Assembly: GCA_903870185.1 (NCBI GenBank)
Contig: CAIQCE010000050.1
Span: 1 to 6,719 of the forward strand
Direction: 5' to 3'
DNA from: an uncultured Gammaproteobacteria bacterium
GTDB lineage: Bacteria; Pseudomonadota; Gammaproteobacteria; Coxiellales; Coxiellaceae
Length of the DNA stretch: 6,719 nucleotides
The translations under genes and the position numbers were made by a program. Of the stretch, positions 1-3,900 are shown one piece after another. The notes under the pieces were generated by a model. The model saw nothing but the letters and a program-made list of their open reading frames with translations. It searched no databases and was not told where the DNA came from. Within the stretch, counting starts at the first letter, position 1. The number at the start of each line of letters is the position of its first letter.

Positions 1-31
1 CTAGGTTCTTATACTGATCGAGATAACTCAT
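1..31 (-). CDS. Unidentified protein, N-terminal 10 codons only (runs off the left edge)
   Basis: Reading leftwards from an ATG at 29-31, the frame gives MSYLDQYKNL and is still open at base 1. The start is supported by a good ribosome binding site (AGGA, 7 nt upstream, in an AGGAAGGTGG context) and by a plausible promoter further upstream. Ten residues are too few to assign a family. It lies on the same strand as the TraB-like gene and glutamate synthase, but a 192-bp spacer with its own candidate promoter suggests independent transcription. I see no signal-peptide character in the visible residues. That a gene starts here is fairly secure; its identity is unknown. Confidence 0.6.
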   Translation of the reverse strand, partial: MSYLDQYKNL

Positions 32-32
32 A

Positions 33-42
33 CCACCTTCCT
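33..42 (-). promoter_or_regulatory. Ribosome binding site of the leftmost gene
   Basis: The minus strand reads AGGAAGGTGG immediately before T-ATG. AGGA sits 7 nt from the ATG, a normal Shine-Dalgarno spacing. This purine-rich stretch is the main reason to call a gene start at base 31, since only ten codons are visible. Confidence 0.6.
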
Positions 43-74
43 ATTAAAAAGTTAAAGCTATTGGTTGATAGCAT

Positions 75-102
75 AGTATAGACTACCTTTTCTTAATGTA
101 AT
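75..102 (-). promoter_or_regulatory. Candidate sigma70-type promoter for the leftmost gene
   Basis: The minus strand carries TATACT at 75-80 (5 of 6 matches to the -10 consensus) and ATTACA at 97-102 (4 of 6 matches to the -35 consensus), separated by 16 bp. Transcription would start about 60-70 bp, leaving a leader of roughly 35-40 nt before the ATG at 31. Both boxes overlap arms or loop of a nested palindrome (78-122), so a repressor or a hairpin could control it. The region is AT-rich, so chance matches are possible. Confidence 0.35.
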
Positions 103-122
103 ATTAAGAAGCCCTAGTCTAT
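78..122. repeat. Nested 45-bp interrupted palindrome
   Basis: The outer arms ATAGACTA (78-85) and TAGTCTAT (115-122) are perfect 8-bp reverse complements. Inside them, TTCTTAAT (90-97) and ATTAAGAA (103-110) are a second perfect 8-bp pair around a 5-nt loop. The 4-nt segments between the stems (CCTT and GCCC) do not pair. This gives a long hairpin with one internal loop. It has no T-tract of a classical terminator on either side. It overlaps the candidate promoter of the leftmost gene, so an operator, a cruciform or a small palindromic element are the alternatives. Confidence 0.5.
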
Positions 123-166
123 TTGAAATATTTCCTTGTTTGGGGTGGGTGGGCTAAACCTAGGCT

Positions 167-201
167 TGTTGGGCCGCGCTGCCGCTTGGCACCAACCTAC
201 A
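167..201 (-). repeat. Imperfect-hairpin intergenic repeat, left copy
   Basis: The minus strand begins TGTAGGTTGGTGCCAAGC (184-201) and runs into GCGGCCCAACA, so that GTTGGTGCC and GGCCCAAC can pair as an imperfect stem. The first 18 bases match 15 of 18 positions of a plus-strand copy at 713-730, with only transitions between them. It starts about 20 bp past the stop of the TraB-like fragment and may mark the point where that gene lost its 3' half. Hairpins of this GTTGGG type are common intergenic repeats in bacteria; no T-tract follows, so it is not a convincing terminator. Confidence 0.5.
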
Positions 202-223
202 TCTTGTTTAAGTCGGACCACTT

Positions 224-625
224 TTATAGAACCTTTTTGCACTGCTTTGTAAAAACCCCAAAAGAGGACATCGCACCCAAAAGCATGGGCGGTTTATCTC
301 TTAGGGCACGACGAAACATAAAATTAGGCACATAAACAGGCTTTAATGGCTTAATAAGTGTATAAACCTCCTCAAAATGTTCATCTGATAAACACTTAGA
401 CTGATTTGCATTACTCCATGCTCTAAACAGAGCGTCCGATTCAATTTGTTCAGAAAGAGTCGGGGCTAAGCGTGCTTCAAAAGCATAACGCTCCGCCTGC
501 ATAAAAGCTCGCTTGACTTCAATAGGCAGATTAACGACACGTTCATCACCTGCATGAAGAGTGCCGAATAGATAGCTTATTTTTCCATCAGGTGTTTGAA
601 TTCGTTGTAAAATAGTATTTTGCAT
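224..625 (-). CDS. TraB/GumN family protein, C-terminally truncated (possible pseudogene)
   Basis: A 133-residue product. Residues 17-34 read SYLFGTLHAGDERVVNLP, the N-terminal signature of the TraB/GumN family (Pfam TraB), including the GxxH motif (GTLH, 21-24) and a following conserved-position glutamate (Glu50, in AFE). Family members, related to animal TIKI proteases, usually have around 260-300 residues and a second GxxH-type motif near the C-terminus. Here the protein stops about half way, and none of the three minus-strand frames beyond the stop restores recognisable TraB sequence. There is no signal peptide, which many bacterial members have. The ATG at 625 is the only sensible start: an in-frame TAA lies 11 codons upstream, and GAGGA at 636-640 is a usable ribosome binding site about 10 nt away. 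It follows glutamate synthase on the same strand after 305 bp. Family membership is fairly sure; function as a protein is doubtful. Confidence 0.62.
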   Translation of the reverse strand: MQNTILQRIQTPDGKISYLFGTLHAGDERVVNLPIEVKRAFMQAERYAFEARLAPTLSEQIESDALFRAWSNANQSKCLSDEHFEEVYTLIKPLKPVYVPNFMFRRALRDKPPMLLGAMSSFGVFTKQCKKVL

Positions 626-688
626 TAGTTCCAGTTCCTCGATGGGTTTTTCATCTTATGAAATGAATTTTGGTGCCACTAACGTTTT

Positions 689-730
689 GCCGACCCTACT
701 AGTTATAATAAATGTAGGTCGGCGCTAAGC
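689..730. repeat. Stem-loop and right copy of the 18-bp intergenic repeat
   Basis: GCCGACCCTAC (689-699) pairs with GTAGGTCGGC (714-723) through ten base pairs with one bulge, around a 14-nt AT-rich loop. The right arm is also the start of TGTAGGTCGGCGCTAAGC (713-730), a diverged copy of the repeat found in inverse orientation at 184-201. The two copies therefore bracket the TraB-like fragment. No T-tract adjoins the stem on either strand, so termination is unlikely. It lies about 65-105 bp upstream of the fragment's start codon, where its promoter would be expected, but I see no convincing -35/-10 pair. Confidence 0.45.
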
Positions 731-807
731 CCTGCATAGGCACCCGGCTAAAATACCTGAGGAACTTAAAGCAGGGCGAGCCCGACAATAGAATCCAGGT
801 AGAATGC

Positions 808-844
808 AAAAAAACAGAATGGATCCCGCGGACAAGCCGCGGGA
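808..844 (-). terminator. Possible intrinsic terminator downstream of the glutamate synthase gene
   Basis: On the minus strand a perfect 8-bp GC-rich hairpin (TCCCGCGG / CCGCGGGA at 824-831 and 837-844, 5-nt loop) is followed by seven T residues (808-814), lying about 87-120 bp beyond the stop codon. A typical Rho-independent terminator has the T-tract right against the stem; here 9 nt intervene, which weakens the call. The hairpin belongs to a repeat and may have been co-opted. Confidence 0.3.
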
Positions 845-875
845 CGACGGGGAGGGGTTAGCAATACCCCTAGCG
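819..875. repeat. Palindromic intergenic repeat, copy 1
   Basis: This 57-bp unit starts ATGGATCCCGCGGACAAG. Its core is a perfect 8-bp stem (824-831 with 837-844, loop ACAAG), and it ends with a second small hairpin, AGGGGT / ACCCCT (853-858 and 866-871), around a 7-nt loop. It is followed head-to-tail by copy 2. The GGATCCCGCGG...GACGACGG pattern resembles dispersed palindromic elements of Rickettsia-like and other proteobacterial genomes, from memory and not verified. GC content is clearly above that of the flanking genes. Confidence 0.65.
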
Positions 876-925
876 ATGGATCCCGCGGACAAGCCGTGAG
901 ACGACGGTTAGCAACGCCCCCAGCG
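876..925. repeat. Palindromic intergenic repeat, copy 2
   Basis: The first 32 bases match copy 1 at 30 of 32 positions, and the following TTAGCAA...CCCC.AGCG segment also corresponds, with about 7 bases (GGAGGGG) missing. The two differences fall in the right arm of the core stem (CCGTGAGA for CCGCGGGA). The hairpin is therefore weakened and the copy looks like an older or decaying duplicate. It ends only 5 bp from the stop codon of the glutamate synthase gene, so it lies at the very start of that mRNA's 3' untranslated region. Confidence 0.65.
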
Positions 926-930
926 ACGGC

Positions 931-3900
931 CTAATAAGCCAACCCAGCTCTCATTCCAGAAGCCCCTGCCGCCACCTTAGCACCTAACTCAACCGCACTC
1001 GGCCCACCGCATCCACAAGCACTCTTCGCACATGAGCCTGAGCTGCCACACCCAGCACCCGCACTTACCTTTGGAAGTTTGAAAAAGGTGCGGCCTGCGT
1101 TTATTAACGCCGCCATTGAAGTTACTGCTGAATACCCCACTCCTAAAGCCGTTCGCAATTTTTCCAAATAGGTTTTTCGGGCATTAGCTTGAGCCGTCAC
1201 AATGATTTTCTCACGCCCGGTTTCTGCTGCATCGCCGACTACAAACACATTTTTAATGCCCTTAGTATCTCTCACCAAGGGAATGGTTTTCTCGCTGTCA
1301 TTAAAACCTAATGCACAAATCACCAAATCGAATTCACCTTCTCCTTTACCTTCCGAAACTTCAACTGTAGGCCGTTTTTCTCGAGGCAATTCTTCAAATA
1401 AAATTTTTAAATCCGCATCTTCTTGAATCAGCTTTTGATGTAGATAATCGCTTTTCTTCCATTTAACGGTGAGCGAGCCACTCGCATTAGGCACAATCTC
1501 ATAAGGCTCTACTAGATGATGAGCAGTGGCTCCAATCTCTTGAAGCTCTGCAATACAAAGACGGTTTTCTTTAGTGAGCGTTCGTGGAAGACTTGGCTGA
1601 GTCTCTACAACGCTAGGTTTTTCTCCCAATGCGGGGCCTCGTGCCAAAGTTTCTAAATGAGTCTCCGGCATGCCAAGTTTTTTGCCATCTACACTTAATT
1701 TAGCCGCCACACGCTTGGTATCTTGTGCGGTATCCCCTGCGCCCACTATCAAGACTCGTTTTCCACGAGGATCCATTTCACCAAATCGTTCTTTGATATA
1801 AGCATCGCGTGCTTCTTCACTTAATCCCATATTATTTTGAAAATATGAAACAACATCATTATGAGCTTTCAGAAAATCTACACCCTGAATAACTTTCGTT
1901 TTTGCAGCATCAGGCAGACCTTCAGCCTGAGACAATCTTTTAGGTGTACCCGAACCTACTGCCAATACGACTTGATGAGCCTCATCGTTCGCTTCAGCAA
2001 TAATGGTTTTGGTTTTACTAATTTTATCTTCTGCCCAAAATAAATCATTCCTAAATTGAACCTCCGTATTCAAATGCAGCACCAGCCCCATCGCTTCTAG
2101 ATACTTAAAATCGGTCCCTAAGGAAGAGGCCTTATCAAATTTATGCATAGGGATTCCATCGACTAATAACCCCCCTGGCTTATCGGATCTTTCATATATT
2201 TCCACAGGAACACCATCTAGCAAAGCCTCATACGCCATTTGCATAGCAGCAGGACCGGAGCCAATAATAATTAATTTTTTATCCGTTACTAATTTTGCAG
2301 GCTTAACAAATAATTCAGAAAACCAGCCTTTCGCTCGTCCAATCTTATAAAGCAAATATTCGACAGTTCTAATATCCACGGATTTTCCAGTTAATTTTCC
2401 ACCTCGTGTGGGATTAGGATCCCCCGCATCGGGAATCGATTCCGTACAAGCACCACCACCGGTTTCTGGATTTCCACAAGGAGCAGGACAAACTTGGCTC
2501 GTAGAAGCGGTAAAAGGAGATTCTTTGTGTTGCTCAAAAAATGCCTGCCTTAGTTTATCCATTTGGTAATCTGTCAATGTGCTACCAATGGAATCGTATT
2601 TCACCATCTCTTTTATTAAAGCATTAATAGTATGAGGTGATTTACCTGCAGGACATCCCGTCTTAACTTCTTCACCACCCGCACAAGGTTGCGCTTTACA
2701 ACTCGAACATTCTGAACCGACACGAACTAATTCACGAACATAGAAATCCAAATTGCCTTCGACAGGGAGAGCATCCAAATCCAAGATTCCCAGATGACTT
2801 AATCGTTCCTTTTCCGCTCGAATTTTTCTCAACACATTTTTATTATCAACCAGCGCAACCACAGAAGCACTTGGAGTACCTGGAGTTCCCGGCAAACTTG
2901 CTGGAGGCGCACTCCTTGGTGTACCAGGAAATGAGCCTCTTGCCGAAGTAGCTAAACTCCCAGTACTTAAAACAGAGAGCAAAGAAGGATCACTCAACCC
3001 CAATGATCCATGACTCGCTGAAGCCTGTTGAGTCATCAGTCTTTCTCTACTATCAGTATGGAGTGGAGGTCTACTCGTACCTGCACCCGCTGAACTGAAA
3101 CTTGCGAGCGAAACTATTCTTCTTGCGACAGAAACAGTATCAGCAATATCATCTTTCCCTGCTTCTCGCGCTGTTTCAACAGGCTTCGTACTTAAACTTA
3201 CTAATCGATCGAGTAATGTTTTTGATAATTTCAAAGATTCAATTTCAGGTAAGATTAATACTTCATGAAGTGCTTTGAGTTGAGCAACTTCCTCTGGGGT
3301 TCTATCATTTATTTTTTTATCGGTAATTAATCGAACCAGGCTCAACGCTTTTTGCTCAAGCCAAACTTGCATGCCCGGAGTCAAAGGTGATTTTCGCTGT
3401 TGATAGGTTTTAATTACATTGACCACACCCATCAGTGTCTTAATGTTACTGAGCTCTTTAGGTACCAATACTTTAAAACCAACCGCTCTAAAATCATCGA
3501 TGGTAGAATCCTTCAATATTGCTTTTACTTTGCTAGAATCGGTTCTTTTCAGATGCTCACCCAACATACTCCAAATCGCTGTTTCATAAGGAGCCGCTTC
3601 ACTATCACTAGCTGCATTTACTGAATCAGAATAAGCGATTAATTTCTTATCGCCCGAAGCTTTTAATGTTTCTGCATCAGTTAATTTATTCTCAGGATCA
3701 TAGACAAAAATAATTCCGCCCGAAGATCCTGTTCCTAAATGTTCACCCACGGATCCGAGCAACATCAGAGTACCGGAGGTCATATATTCTCCCGCATAAT
3801 CTCCAGCATCGCCTGCTATAACAACTTGAGCTCCTTTCAATAAAACACAGGCTCGATTTCCAACACTACCATCCACATACATCTCACCACCACTGGCGCC

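Larger units (their letters stand above)
626..930. other. 305-bp spacer between the glutamate synthase gene and the TraB-like fragment
   Basis: Apart from the two tandem palindromic repeats (819-925), the seven-base T-tract on the minus strand (808-814), the stem-loop with the 18-bp repeat (689-730) and the GAGGA ribosome binding site (636-640), I see no gene or RNA here. The stretch 731-807 shows no clear open frame, tRNA-like structure or promoter. A 10-codon frame (625-654, minus) whose TAA overlaps the TraB-like ATG is most likely chance. Confidence 0.5.

Noticed and set aside
123..335. Plus-strand open frame of 70 codons
   Set aside because: It lies over the palindromic repeat and antisense to the end of the TraB-like gene, with no ribosome binding site and no recognisable protein features.
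625..654. Ten-codon leader frame whose TAA overlaps the ATG of the TraB-like gene
   Set aside because: It has no good ribosome binding site and no attenuator-like codon run; an overlap of this length arises easily by chance.
819..925. CRISPR-like array
   Set aside because: There are only two units, they are adjacent variants of one palindromic element, and there is no uniform spacer series or cas gene.
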